Shown: one piece after another, positions 14,068 to 49,912 of the stretch
Numbering within the stretch: the first letter of the stretch is position 1
Layout of the letters: each line of letters starts with the position of its first letter
NCBI RefSeq assembly: GCF_027596085.1
Contig: NC_072464.1
Span: forward strand, 11,462,748 to 11,526,747
Direction of reading: 5' to 3'
Length of the DNA: 64,000 nt
Origin: Anoplopoma fimbria
Lineage: Eukaryota > Chordata > Actinopteri > Perciformes > Anoplopomatidae
Made by a program: the position numbers and the translations under genes
The notes under the pieces: generated by a model
Told to the model about the DNA's origin: nothing
Database searches by the model: none
The model's input: the letters and a program-made list of their open reading frames with translations, nothing else

Positions 14068-17000
14068 TCACCTGACGTTGAAGTACTTTGAATAAGTCTT
14101 GTTGCATATAAACTTGTTGTCCACTCTGACCACATTCCTCAAGATCTGCCAAAACCAGGGCTCTGCAGCAGCCGTTCTCGGCCACTCCAACACGCTTTTC
14201 CCACACATCCTCTTCCTCAGGCGCAGGAAGTGAGAATGCTGCAGGACGGGTTCCAGCATCAGCAGCACAATCACATCCACATTTTCATCAAGCAGTCGTT
14301 GGTGGGCCAGAAACATCGCCAGCTTGAAAACCCCGGTCTTAACATAGGCTTCGGTTAAGACGAACAGGGTCTTGCGACTGTACTGGATGCTCTGCGCGAG
14401 GTTCTCTACCAGTGGGGCTCCAGGGGGCCAATCCCTCTCCTCCAGACACAGAGGAAGATGCTTATCTCCTTCCTCCTCCAGTTTCACGCGCAGATTGGTC
14501 ATCACCCACTCAGAGACATATGGATCTCTGGTGTCGTACGTCACAAAGACATCATAAACACAGTCTGGTGAGTTCAAGGATTTGTATCCTTTCAGTTTAG
14601 CTTTCATAAAGTGAAGAACGTAGGAAGCATCCCAGTAAAATAAGTGAGCAACTGTTGCCACAAACATGAAAAGAATAATGAAGGAATTTGTGAAAAGGTA
14701 GATCAAGAATGCCTCACTGTCATTTACACACTGGCTAATGTCAAAGTAGATCAGAGCTTCACCCTTCTGGTTCGCTGGTGTGTCGCATGTCACCTCCGTG
14801 GTCAGTCTAGGGATCTTTACATCACTGTTTTCAATCCACACAATGAAATCTAATGAGTCACAGGTACACTGGAACGGGTTTCTCTGCATGAACAAAGTCT
14901 GAATCTGAGATTCAGTTCTGGATTGGAAGGTGGATTGATTGATTATAGTCAGTTTGTTGTTGCTAAGGCTAAGAGTCGTGAGGCTTTTTGCACCCTTAAG
15001 AAACCCGTTGTCCAAGTGGAAAATGTTATTATGACTCAGGTCAAGGAAAGTCAAAGAGACATTTGTGTTTATACCTGTCACATTCGATATGGAATTGAAG
15101 CTCAGGTCTAAAATTTGAAGTAGCTGGAGACACTTGAGTTTGTCCCATGTAAAATCAGTAAGCAAATTGTGATTTATGCGTAGTGTGGCAAGGTTACGCG
15201 GCAAATATTCATAAACATTGTATGGAATCTTTGTAATTTTGTTGTAGGATATATCTAAAATTGTCAAATTAGTAAGATTCGTAAAAAGCTTCTTATATGA
15301 GCCATCCCGTTCCTTCCAAAGAGTCCCGAGGAAATTGTTTGTAAACTGAAGTTCCGTTAATGATTTGCTGTACATCTTTTTTGTTGTCAATGTGGAAATG
15401 GCATTATGACTCATATTCAGCACCCTCAGAGCAGGCAGATTTTTTGTAAAATTTAAATTATGTGTTACCCCAAATGCTTTAAAGTAGTGATCGTTGTTAC
15501 TGAGGTCTAGCACTTCTAGTTTCTCGAGTTCTTTGAAAGCGTTGTCATAGGCCAGATCAATCTTATTGAATGACAGGTCTAGGTATGTCAGATTAGGCAG
15601 CAAGGAGAACTCTGTTCCATTAAGTGCTGCTGAAAATCCATTCCCAGAGAGGTTGAGACATGCAATATTTCCATAGCCCTCAAATTGCTTCGGAGAAATG
15701 AAGAACAGATTATTTGAGCTGAGGATCAGCACTCGTCCAGAGTCAAAGCACTCTTGTTTGATAAGGCCGTGTGATAGTTCATAAACAAAATCTTTGGGAT
15801 GGGGATTTATGAGCGGTGAAATAGAGAGGTCTGACCTCCGATTGTATCCGGCACTTGGATTTTGGATACTTCTCACCGGGATGGGATACAGCCTGTTTTC
15901 TGCTAGGTATATCATTTTCAGGTGGGAAAAATTGTTGAATATGGTGGAATCCAAGTGAATAATGAAGTTAGTCCCCAAGTTCAGTGCAGACAGATTTGTG
16001 AGCTTGTACAGAGGTTTGAGCGTGTCCGGTCGAATATCCTGGAAGACCAAACCCTCCAAATGCAAAGTTCTGAGAGATTTGAGATTTGTAAACTCTGTTG
16101 AGAGGTTTATTGTCATGGGGTACAACTTGAGAGCAAAGTTGAAAGAGAGATCGATTACTTCTAAGTTTTGGAGATGTCTTAGAAATGTTGCCTCCTCGGT
16201 AATTGCTTTTAATAAGAAGTTGAATGACAGGAACAATTGTTTAAGGTTTGTCAGGCTCTCAAACCAGGAGGGATTCAGGTGGTCCAGTGAGTTTCCTCCC
16301 AGGTTCAGTGATACAAGGTTTTTTAGTTTATGAAATGCTTTAGGATGGATGGCAAGAGACATGTTTTGGCAAGGAACACAAGGAAATGGAGCATTTTGAC
16401 ATCTTGGACAATTCCCTTCTATTTTTAGGACTTTTAAATTTTGAAGCCGCAGAAAATCATCTTCAGATATGACCTGGATTCTGTTAGAACCCAGCTTTAA
16501 CGATCGTAATGATTGGGGTAATCCTACGGGAACTTTTGTTAAGTTGTTAAAAGACAAGTCCAGAACCTGCAGTTTGCTCATAACTGCAAAACTGTCTTCC
16601 ATAATAATAACAGATTTCCCACAGGGGTTCCAGACGTAGCAGTTTTTGGATAACCTTAAATGAGTCACGTTTGATAAGCCAGTAAGGCTCCTGTTATTCA
16701 AAAAAAGAATCTTGTTATTGTTCAGGTTGAGGATTTCCACACTGAGAGGGAGATTGCCGGGAATTTCTTTCAGACAGTTGCCAGTCAGTGTCAGTTCCCG
16801 CAGTTTTGTCAGATTTTTGAAAGCATCCGCAGCAATGATCACTGGTTTTCTCTTGTTTGCATAGCCGAGATTGAGTTGAGTCAGATTCAGCAGTTTGGAA
16901 AACGAATCAACCGAAATATTCTTCATGTAGTTTTCTGACAAGTTAAGTTCAGTTGCATTAGCGGTTATCCCAAAAGGTACATTATGCAGATGACGCCCTT

Positions 17001-18320
17001 TACAGTCAAATAGCACCTTAGAGGAATTGTAGGCTGTGACATCACAAGGGAACTGTGATCTCATCCACACAGGTTTACATGCAGCAGGCTGGATCTCATA
17101 ATGGCAACACAGACAGAACAGCAGCAAGTGCATCCAACGTATGATGGTCTGTAGGTGAACAATAAAATGTATTAAATGCAGTATTTCATAAACATGTATA
17201 CAAACAGACATGTACATCATACAGTACATAATACATTTTGTGTTATGTTAAAGGATAGGTTTCGCAATGTCTTAAAACAATAGTTAGAAGGTACGATTAC
17301 AGCAAAGAAAACCTGTTTCAGTGTTCATATAGGCACACAACTAATGTTTTAGGACTGACTTGATAAATTGTGAATCTATCCTAAAAGTATTGAAAATTAC
17401 ATTTTAGAACGGTACCACTTGTAACCAGTAGGTGGCAGCACTCTGCAGGTTTAATATCACTCAACTGGAATAACTGCTCTTGGCAGTTTGAATTATGAAC
17501 TCTGTTAATCCCCTTACTGCCAGATGGTGTAACACAGTTAAAAAGCTACACAATCTCACTTTAACATCTGGATTTCCTTTTATTCCCCATAAGGTGATGT
17601 AGGTTGTGTGTTGTGTGTTTCACAGTGGGTCAGAGTATCACATATACATTTGGTGGCTGTGATTAGTTCCAGCTCTTTACTGAGGCTGTGCTCTTTGGAG
17701 TGAGTGAAATATAAATGCACCTTTCATCGAATGAAAATAATATAAATGTCTTGTGAATTATCTTTAGACATTTAGCCATTAACAAGATGTCAGCCTGACA
17801 CATCATGGTATCTTTCCTAAACGAGAATTTAAAATAAGGTTCAGTGGGTTTAAACAATGTTTGGCTGTGAAGCACGAGTTTGTAATCACAAGTCCACTAA
17901 CAGACCGTAACTGTTCCTGTTACTGTTACTATCTTAAAATGGAAACGGATACTAATAGAATAAAGATGATAGGATATAGTTTGTTTTCCACACAGTTGTG
18001 AGTATACTTTTAATGTATAATTTACTGTAGAACACACCATTATCAAAAATGCCATTGAACAGTCAAAGTATATACAGTTACTCCAAGTATTATCTAGTGC
18101 TGTAAAGTTATTTACAGAAGCACAAATTCATTACAGATTACATTACACGTCCAATTAAAAAGCACATGCAGGTTACCAGGAAATCCATAATGCACCTTGA
18201 TGAAGAAGAAGTTTCAGTAAAATGTTAAGTATACTTTCAGTAGATAAATCTCTTATATGCTATACAACAAGCAAATATTAAAAATAAAGTTCAGAGAAAC
18301 GTATCAATAAAACTCACCAT
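14068..18320 (-). CDS. tlr8: Toll-like receptor 8 (two coding exons: 18318-18320 and 14068-17148)
   Basis: Endosomal pattern-recognition receptor of the TLR7/8/9 family; mammalian TLR8 senses single-stranded RNA degradation products and signals through MyD88. The product is 1027 residues: signal peptide (MTIIRWMHLLLFC...), an LRR N-cap with FPCDV, an ectodomain of about 26 leucine-rich repeats including the family's cysteine insertion (CPRCQNAPFPC) and a Z-loop near residues 430-475, an LRR C-cap (FQCTCDS), a membrane helix (about 814-840) and a TIR domain (about 863-1015) with YDVFVTYD, box 2 RDWPPGAP and box 3 PWFW. The first exon gives only ATG (donor ATG|GTGAGT); the second starts after CCTACAG, phase 0. 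A later ATG at 17131-17133 could also start. Called tlr8 rather than tlr7 by weaker TLR7 likeness and by its place beside tmsb4x. Confidence 0.93.
17149..18317 (-). other. tlr8: Intron between the ATG exon and main exon of tlr8
   Basis: GT-AG intron of about 1.17 kb with no coding content. It contains a CTCF-like motif (17425-17439). Confidence 0.75.
17425..17439 (+). promoter_or_regulatory. CTCF-like motif
   Basis: CCAGTAGGTGGCAGC fits every position of the vertebrate CTCF core CCASYAGRKGGCRSY. It lies in the tlr8 intron, plus orientation. Occupancy is not shown by sequence. Confidence 0.5.
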
Positions 18321-18978
18321 TGTGCATTCACTGTATTGATTCCTTATGACAAACTTGAAAAACATGTGACTCTGGCACTTTCCAATCTTTCATGTAAAAT
18401 TGAAAATGAAATATTTGTTAAAAAACCTTGCCGGTCTTGTGTCATGAAGTCACCGCAAGTAAAAAAAGACTTTGTTCTTAATTTTTGGTAAACAAAGCAT
18501 TAAAATTATATAAAAAAACAACCCTGTTGCTGAAGTCAAACAACGGCATTGAACTGGCTGGTGCTCACCACAGGGCTCGGAAGTAGCATGTGAATTGAAG
18601 AAGTGAATCTGTTCCAGTTCCCCTATTCATATGGTGACAGCTTTGTTGCTATCTCAAAGTGAAAATTATTATTCTCTATCTCAAAGTGAAAATGATTATT
18701 CTCTGTGGAGACGGCAAAGAGACTCTATTGTGTGGTGTGACCCCGATACAGTACATTGGTATTTAAAACTATCATTTGAAAAGCACATCATTTAAAATCA
18801 TCATTTAAAAAGCACACAGTAAAACAGAAACATAGTAAACCTCTGGGGACTGAACGGACCTGTACTAGGATTAGGGTTAAAGAGTGAGTTGTTGTTCACA
18901 CATTGTTAATTATATACACAAGTACATTCAGATCAATCTTAAATTAAAGGAGGAACTAAGTATCATAGTACATTGTTT
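18321..18978. other. tlr7-tlr8 intergenic spacer (tlr8 promoter and tlr7 3' UTR)
   Basis: Only about 660 bp separate the tlr8 start codon from the tlr7 stop codon, so it must hold the tlr7 3' UTR, the tlr8 5' UTR and promoter elements unless these overlap. No ORF of interest and no convincing AATAAA for tlr7 here. Confidence 0.6.
18649..18702. repeat. 27-bp direct repeat, two copies, each with an IRF-like core
   Basis: Two adjacent 27-bp units (18649-18675 and 18676-18702) differ at one base. Each contains AAAGTGAAAA, matching the IRF core AANNGAAA. They lie about 330-380 bp upstream of the tlr8 start exon and downstream of the tlr7 stop-side border (18979), so they sit in the likely tlr8 promoter. 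Confidence 0.8.
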
Positions 18979-21900
18979 TTACAGTGTCTCTTTAAATAGA
19001 TTGTTATACTGTTTGTGACTTTCAGTTGCTAAAACACTTCTCAGGCTGAACCAGAAGTACAGCTGCGCTTGCGGGTTTGTCGGCCACTCCAGCACAGAAC
19101 GCTTATAAAGTCTCTTCCTTAATCTCAGGTACTTTGAATTGCAAGGCACTTTCTCCAAGAAGATCAGTACAATAACGTCATCTTTTTCATCCATTAGCCT
19201 TTGGTGGGCCATGTAGAAAGCTGTCTTGAAGTTGCCGCTTTTGATGTATTTGCTGGTGAGAATGAACACTGTCCTCTTGCTGTTGTGGATGCTCTGGGAG
19301 AGGTTGTCGATCAGGGGGCATCCGGGGATCCAGTCCCGCTCCTCCAGGCACAGCGTCAGGCGGCGGTCCCCGTGTTCCTCCAGATGAGCGCACATCTCCT
19401 TTATCACCCACTCTGTCACCGCCGAGTCCTCCTTGTCGTATATCACAAAGGCATCATAGGCAGAGCTCTGGGAGTGCAGGCGTCTGTAACCTTTGAGCTT
19501 TGCCCTGCAGAAGTGGTAGATGTACCAGACGTCCCACAGGAAGAGATGGCTGGAGATTGACAGTGTGAGGAAGCTGAGGACGAGGGAAGTCATCAGGGTG
19601 TAAAGGATGATTGACAGGTAGCTGTGCTGGCAGGCCAGCAGGTCCACTGAGATCACAGGATGACCTCTCTGTGCCCCTGGGCTAGCGCATGTCACGTCCG
19701 TGGCCAGCCTGGGGATGGTCACCGTGGTCCTGTTGAGCCACATGATAAACCAAGTGGCGTTGCAAGTGCACAGGAATCTGTTATTGTGCAGAAGCAGCTT
19801 GTCCATCCGATCAACGACATCATCGGGAAAGCTGGATTTCTCAATGTGCTGGATGTGATTAAAACTAAGATCCAGATATTCTAAGTTGTAGGCACCCTTG
19901 AGGAAATCCGGCGTGAGTTTTATGATTTGGTTTTTATGTAAAAGGAGCTTCTTGAGAGATTTGGTGCAGATTGACAGCATGGGTGGAACAGTAGTCAAAC
20001 TGTTTCCACTGAGGTCTAAGACTTGCAAAGATTGTAGGAGCTGTAGTTTCTCCCAATTAAAGGAATTATCTTTTAGTTTGTTGTTTTTGATGTAGAGCTC
20101 AGATAGTTTGTCTGGCATACCGCTGAACACTTCTGGTGGAATGTAATTGAGGTTGTTATGAGAGATGTCCAGGACAGTCAGATTAAGTAAGTTCTTGAAA
20201 TAATTGACATACCTGGTGTCGCCGTCTCTCCACAACATGTCTAACCGGTTATCTCTGAACTCTAACCTCTCTAGAGATCGACTGTCCAGCTCTGTGTTAG
20301 TGGAAGTAGATATCTTGTTGTGGTTCATGAGCAATATCTTGAGCTTTTTCAAATTCCTAGTAAAATTGAGCATGTGAGTCAAGCCCTCAGACTCAAAGTA
20401 ATGGTTGTTGTAACTAATATCCAAGATGACCAGATTTGTCAGCTCTTGAAATGCAGTGGAGTAGAGCAGATCCAGGCGATTATGGGAGAAGTCTAAATAT
20501 TGTAAATTTTTCAGATATGTAAATTCGGAGCCATTCAGACTTTGGCTCATTGCATTACCAGACAGATTGAGGCATCGCAACTCTCCTAAATTTAAAAATC
20601 TTGAATGCAAGAAGAATATGTTGTTCCTGCTCACATCCAGGGTTTTGCCGAATTGACTGCAATTCTTGTTGACAAAGGATGTAATCGTTCCACGTTCCTT
20701 ATCTTTGTATTTGCAGCTGCGTGCATATTCATCATATCTGAAGTAATGAATCTCTCTCACTTCCTTACTTTGGTACTGAGCTACAGGCGACATGGGAGAC
20801 CAGTGCAAGGGCTCTCCGCCAGAAAAACCGACGCCATCTAGGCCTTCAGAGGGGGAAGATATTTTGTTGTCGGACAGACTGATTATTTTAAAGCTTTTTA
20901 GTTCCATCAGAATACTTAGGTTTGTCATTTTAATAAAGTTTGTACCTAGATCTACAAACTCCAAGTTTGTGAGAGGTTTTAAAGGATCAATGCTGTCTGG
21001 CAGTAGCTGCTGAAACACAAAGCCCTTCAGTCTGAGAACTCGAAGGGATTTGAGGTACGAGAAACTGCAGCTCAGCCTCAGGGTTTGAGGGTACCTCTGA
21101 AGCTCATAGTTAAAGGAAAGGTCCAATTCTTCCAGTTTCCCCAGGAATTGTGGGAAGTCCGTGACTCCTATTGCTCTTGCTAAAAAGTTTGAGGAGAGAT
21201 CAAGCTCTCTCAGCTCCGTTGTGTTGGCAAACCACTCGGACTGCACACATGTCAACGAGTTACTGTGCAGGCGCAGCGTCTTTAGTTTCGTCAACGTTTT
21301 AAAAGCCGTCTTGCTGATATTAAGGGGTGAATTATTTGGGCACGGTTTGCATGGGAAAGGAGCGTTGTAACACCGTGGACAGTTTCCGCTGATATCTAGA
21401 ATCTCAAGGTTGGTTAAGTTTTTGAAATCCTCATCAGTGACTATTTCAATGTTGTTGTTGTAGAGGTACAACTCCTTCAGACTTGTGGGTAGTTGATGTG
21501 GAATAAAGGATAAGTTATTGGACTTAAAAGAGAGCAATGTTAAATTGTTTAGCTGTAAAAATGCACCATCCTCTATAGCATAGGAAGCATTACATGGGTT
21601 ACGGTAATAACAGTTTTGACCGAGGTACAGCATCTCAATATTTCTAATCTCAGAGAGGTTTACTTTCAAAATATTATAAATGTGGTTCACTTCCAAACTC
21701 AGCAGGATCAGGTTTTGAGGGAGGCCTTTAGGAATAGTGTAGAGCTGATTGCCATCTAGGTACAGCGCTTGGAGGTTCCTCAAGCTGGTAAAGGTGTTTT
21801 CCTCTATTATCACACTCTTAGTGCACATGCGGTCCTTGGGCCCGATTTTGATGGGCACACAGTTGCACCTCATGTCAATTTCCGTCAGGTTCTCCAGACC

Positions 21901-22436
21901 GCTAAAGGAGGTGGAGTTTAATCTAGGAATATGGTTGATGGTGAGCGTCAGATTGGTTGTGTCAGTTGGGATGCCTTGGGGGATTTCTTTGAGGCTTCTC
22001 TCAGTGCAGTCAACAGTCACCACGGTGCCGTTGTTGTCCTCCACGACGTCACATGGCAGAGTTTTTGGGTAAGAAACGCTAGCTGTTGATATAGAGAGGC
22101 AACACCACAGGCCCAGCAGCACCACACACATCTATATAGAAACACAGGTAGTTTCACTGATAAATATATGCAGGTGGAAAGCTGATAATACAGTTACATA
22201 ACTAATAAAACACATACAATGCACGTATGAAGCATGCTAAATTCAACATTTTGAGTAAGGTGATTACAAATATGCTACTTCATAACAAAACTAGCAACTG
22301 GTACAAGCTAGTGTCTCATTTTCCAACTCTCCATGCAGTTTACAGCCCTTATGATCAAAGCCAACCCAATCAGTTATAATACAATACAGTATATGAACAA
22401 AATTAACTAAATTATACTCACTAGATGGAAGATCAT
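18979..22436 (-). CDS. tlr7: Toll-like receptor 7 (two coding exons: 22422-22436 and 18979-22131)
   Basis: Endosomal sensor of single-stranded RNA and guanosine-type ligands, signalling via MyD88 to IRF7 and NF-kB. The model gives 1055 residues: signal peptide, YPKTLPCDV N-cap, about 26 LRRs with the RCNCVPI and CPRCYNAPFPC insertions diagnostic of TLR7/8/9, a Z-loop (about 440-495), C-cap FLCTCNATWF, membrane helix (about 844-871) and TIR domain (about 895-1045) with YDAFVIYD, LCLEERDWIPG and a C-terminal FKETL. The stretch LTLTINHIPRLN and the FKETL end resemble mammalian TLR7 closely. The first coding exon is 15 nt (MIFHL), donor CTA|GTGAGT, phase 0, followed by acceptor TATATAG|ATG. Starting at the second-exon ATG (1050 aa) is the alternative. 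The frame is intact. Confidence 0.95.
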
Positions 22437-22499
22437 TGTTCAGGATAGAGTCAAAAGAGGTCCTGCTATGAGTTCTGTTGTCAAGTTCTATGGAGTACT
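22437..22499 (-). other. tlr7: Probable 5' UTR part of the tlr7 start exon
   Basis: A good acceptor CTTCTTTCAG|TAC lies at 22500 on the minus strand, so the exon holding the 5-codon start may begin at 22499. Alternatively transcription starts further upstream and runs through unspliced. Confidence 0.45.
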
Positions 22500-22680
22500 G
22501 AAAGAAGTTTAACATTGATGCTCAGCTCTAAGGTGATGAGATGAAAGTAACAGGTGGCCGGGTTAGCCCATTGTGTGAATAATTAGCCAGGGTCACTTCC
22601 CTATTTTCACAAATCACACACATCCAACTCTTCCATCTTTTACATTGTGTGTTTGATAACGGTGAACTGATCGTGTTTGT

Positions 22681-22687
22681 TTTTATA
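22681..22687 (-). promoter_or_regulatory. tlr7: Candidate TATA box of tlr7
   Basis: TATAAAA on the minus strand (inside the palindrome TTTTATAAAA), about 245 bp upstream of the tlr7 start codon and about 160 bp downstream of the ISRE-like site. Confidence 0.35.
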
Positions 22688-22844
22688 AAAGTGCAAACAA
22701 ACTTCATGCAAAGATTACTATGAAGGGGATTCCTTTAGAAAGGATGATAGTCTATTGCTCTCACTACAGTATAACAACACAGCTGGATGAGTTGTGGTTT
22801 ATTCAGTGTTGGAAAGAGCTGTTTCATTTCTGGTTCGCCTGCAG

Positions 22845-22858
22845 GAGAAAGTGAAACC
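22845..22858 (+). promoter_or_regulatory. tlr7: ISRE / IRF-binding motif upstream of tlr7
   Basis: GAGAAAGTGAAACC contains a perfect GAAANNGAAA interferon-stimulated response element core. It sits about 410 bp upstream of the tlr7 ATG, as expected for an interferon-inducible TLR7 gene. A weaker TTTCATTTC sequence lies 20 bp away at about 22822-22830. Confidence 0.65.
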
Positions 22859-22859
22859 C

Positions 22860-24013
22860 AAGCTTGGGTTTAGGTTTAGCAGCTCACATGGTAAACATGC
22901 TATTCTGGCAGCAGGCAGAATCTATTTCCTTTACCTTATGCTACTTTGTGGCTACGGCTGAATAGTCACTGTCCAGACAGAATGTGTGTATTTATTTGAG
23001 AAACCCATTGCAGGAATAGATACTGTAGTTTTAGAAAAAGCATTCCCCTGATCAACCTCTTTCAGTAAACAGCAATATGACAAGGTGGCTTTTTAGTTTT
23101 GCTAGCTGCAGGGCTCTATCGATGGCATTGTCGGCCCTTCTGTCATCCACATCTTTGGTCCAAGCTAAACATTTCTAAACAGCTATCGGATGGACTGCAC
23201 TGCAAATGTGTTTACACATTTGTGGTCCCCAGAGGATAAATCATAATACATTTGATGATCATCTAACTTCTTATCCAGTATACTTTGGTTTATGAACAAA
23301 TACCTGCTAAACTAAAGAACATTTTAAGTATTTTATGCTGTTTTTAGTGCTTCAGAGTTAAACTGAAAAAATAATGTTAATGATCATGAATTTGCATCTA
23401 CCACTGCAAACTTAGTTAAAAAAATATGGTGCAGTATGAGAGGTTTGTAAATAACACAGCCATTATCCTGATTATACACACAAACTGACAAAAATAATTT
23501 GATAAGACTTTTAAAAGTTTTAATCTTTTTAATGATGTTGACAAAAAATAACAGGAAAGGACTCAGTGCTCATGTGTAAAGTAATCATTAAATTAAGGTG
23601 AATCCAGCAAACAAAAGTGCATTTCTTGATTGAACACGTCCTGTGCAATGATTTGTCTAGAGCTGTATATAGTTTATGCATTTTTCCAACATATATATTC
23701 TTTCAATGTATAAACAAGGTACCAATAAGGTTGTAATAATCTACATGTTAAGCCCCTAATGTAACCAATAAATCCTTAAAATAATCCCTATAATATTATA
23801 ATAGATAATATACTTGAGACGAGGGTCATATGCTTCTTAATAGGGGCTTTAATATAATCTATTTAAAACTTTAATGATTCATATCATTTCATATTTCCTT
23901 TCCATAATAAAATATTGTATATACAAGGCAAGTTTTTTTTCACAGCAGTTCACATTGGTTGTTAAACCCATGTCTCTTATGTATGGCTTAAATAATTATT
24001 AGGACAAAACAGT
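22860..24013. other. Spacer between tlr7 promoter and frmpd4 3' end
   Basis: AT-rich, no coding signal. Human has PRPS2 between FRMPD4 and TLR7; nothing resembling it is present in this 1.15 kb. The frmpd4 3' UTR should lie at the upper end. Confidence 0.6.
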
Positions 24014-49451
<25,438 letters not shown>

Positions 49452-49796
49452 GTGTGCTGACTGCAGTCAAAGCAACAAATTTATCATCTACTTCACTCGG
49501 GCTCCATTGTACCACTCTGTCTTTTGGCAGTGAGGAATAAATAATTCAGGAAAAAAAGTGGAGCTTCCACAAGTCAGGTGGAGAGATTAGTCCTGTTGTC
49601 TGGGCTTCTGCATGGCTGAGTGATTGCTGCGTCCTCGCCTCGGCAGCGCAAATCCACAGCCCATGGAAAAGGATCTGGCAGAGCAGCTTCCCTCGGTTAC
49701 ATCCTTCAAAGCATGCCTCTGTTAGCTGCGTTAAGCCACCTTCATTTAATTTCCATCGCAGTGGAATGATGTGCCGGAGCCGCACAGTAACAACAG

Positions 49797-49912
49797 CTTT
49801 GGAGAGAGGCAGAGAGCGCCGGGAGCAGAGAGAGGGAGGGAGGGACAGGGGTGGCGATGGTAGTAGGAGATGAGAGGGGAAGAGAGAGGAAGGAGGAATG
49901 TGAGAGGATTTT
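49797..49912. promoter_or_regulatory. frmpd4: Purine-rich tract upstream of frmpd4
   Basis: A largely GA-rich run ('agagagggagggagggaca', 'gaggggaagagagaggaagg') lies 350-460 bp upstream of the frmpd4 ATG. It is C/T-rich on the coding strand. Such tracts are common in TATA-less promoters and 5' UTRs. No start site can be assigned. Confidence 0.4.

Noticed and set aside
19187..22072. Several frames on both strands inside tlr7 (and similar ones inside tlr8 at 14372-16333).
   Set aside because: Out-of-frame or antisense shadows of the LRR-TIR coding exons.
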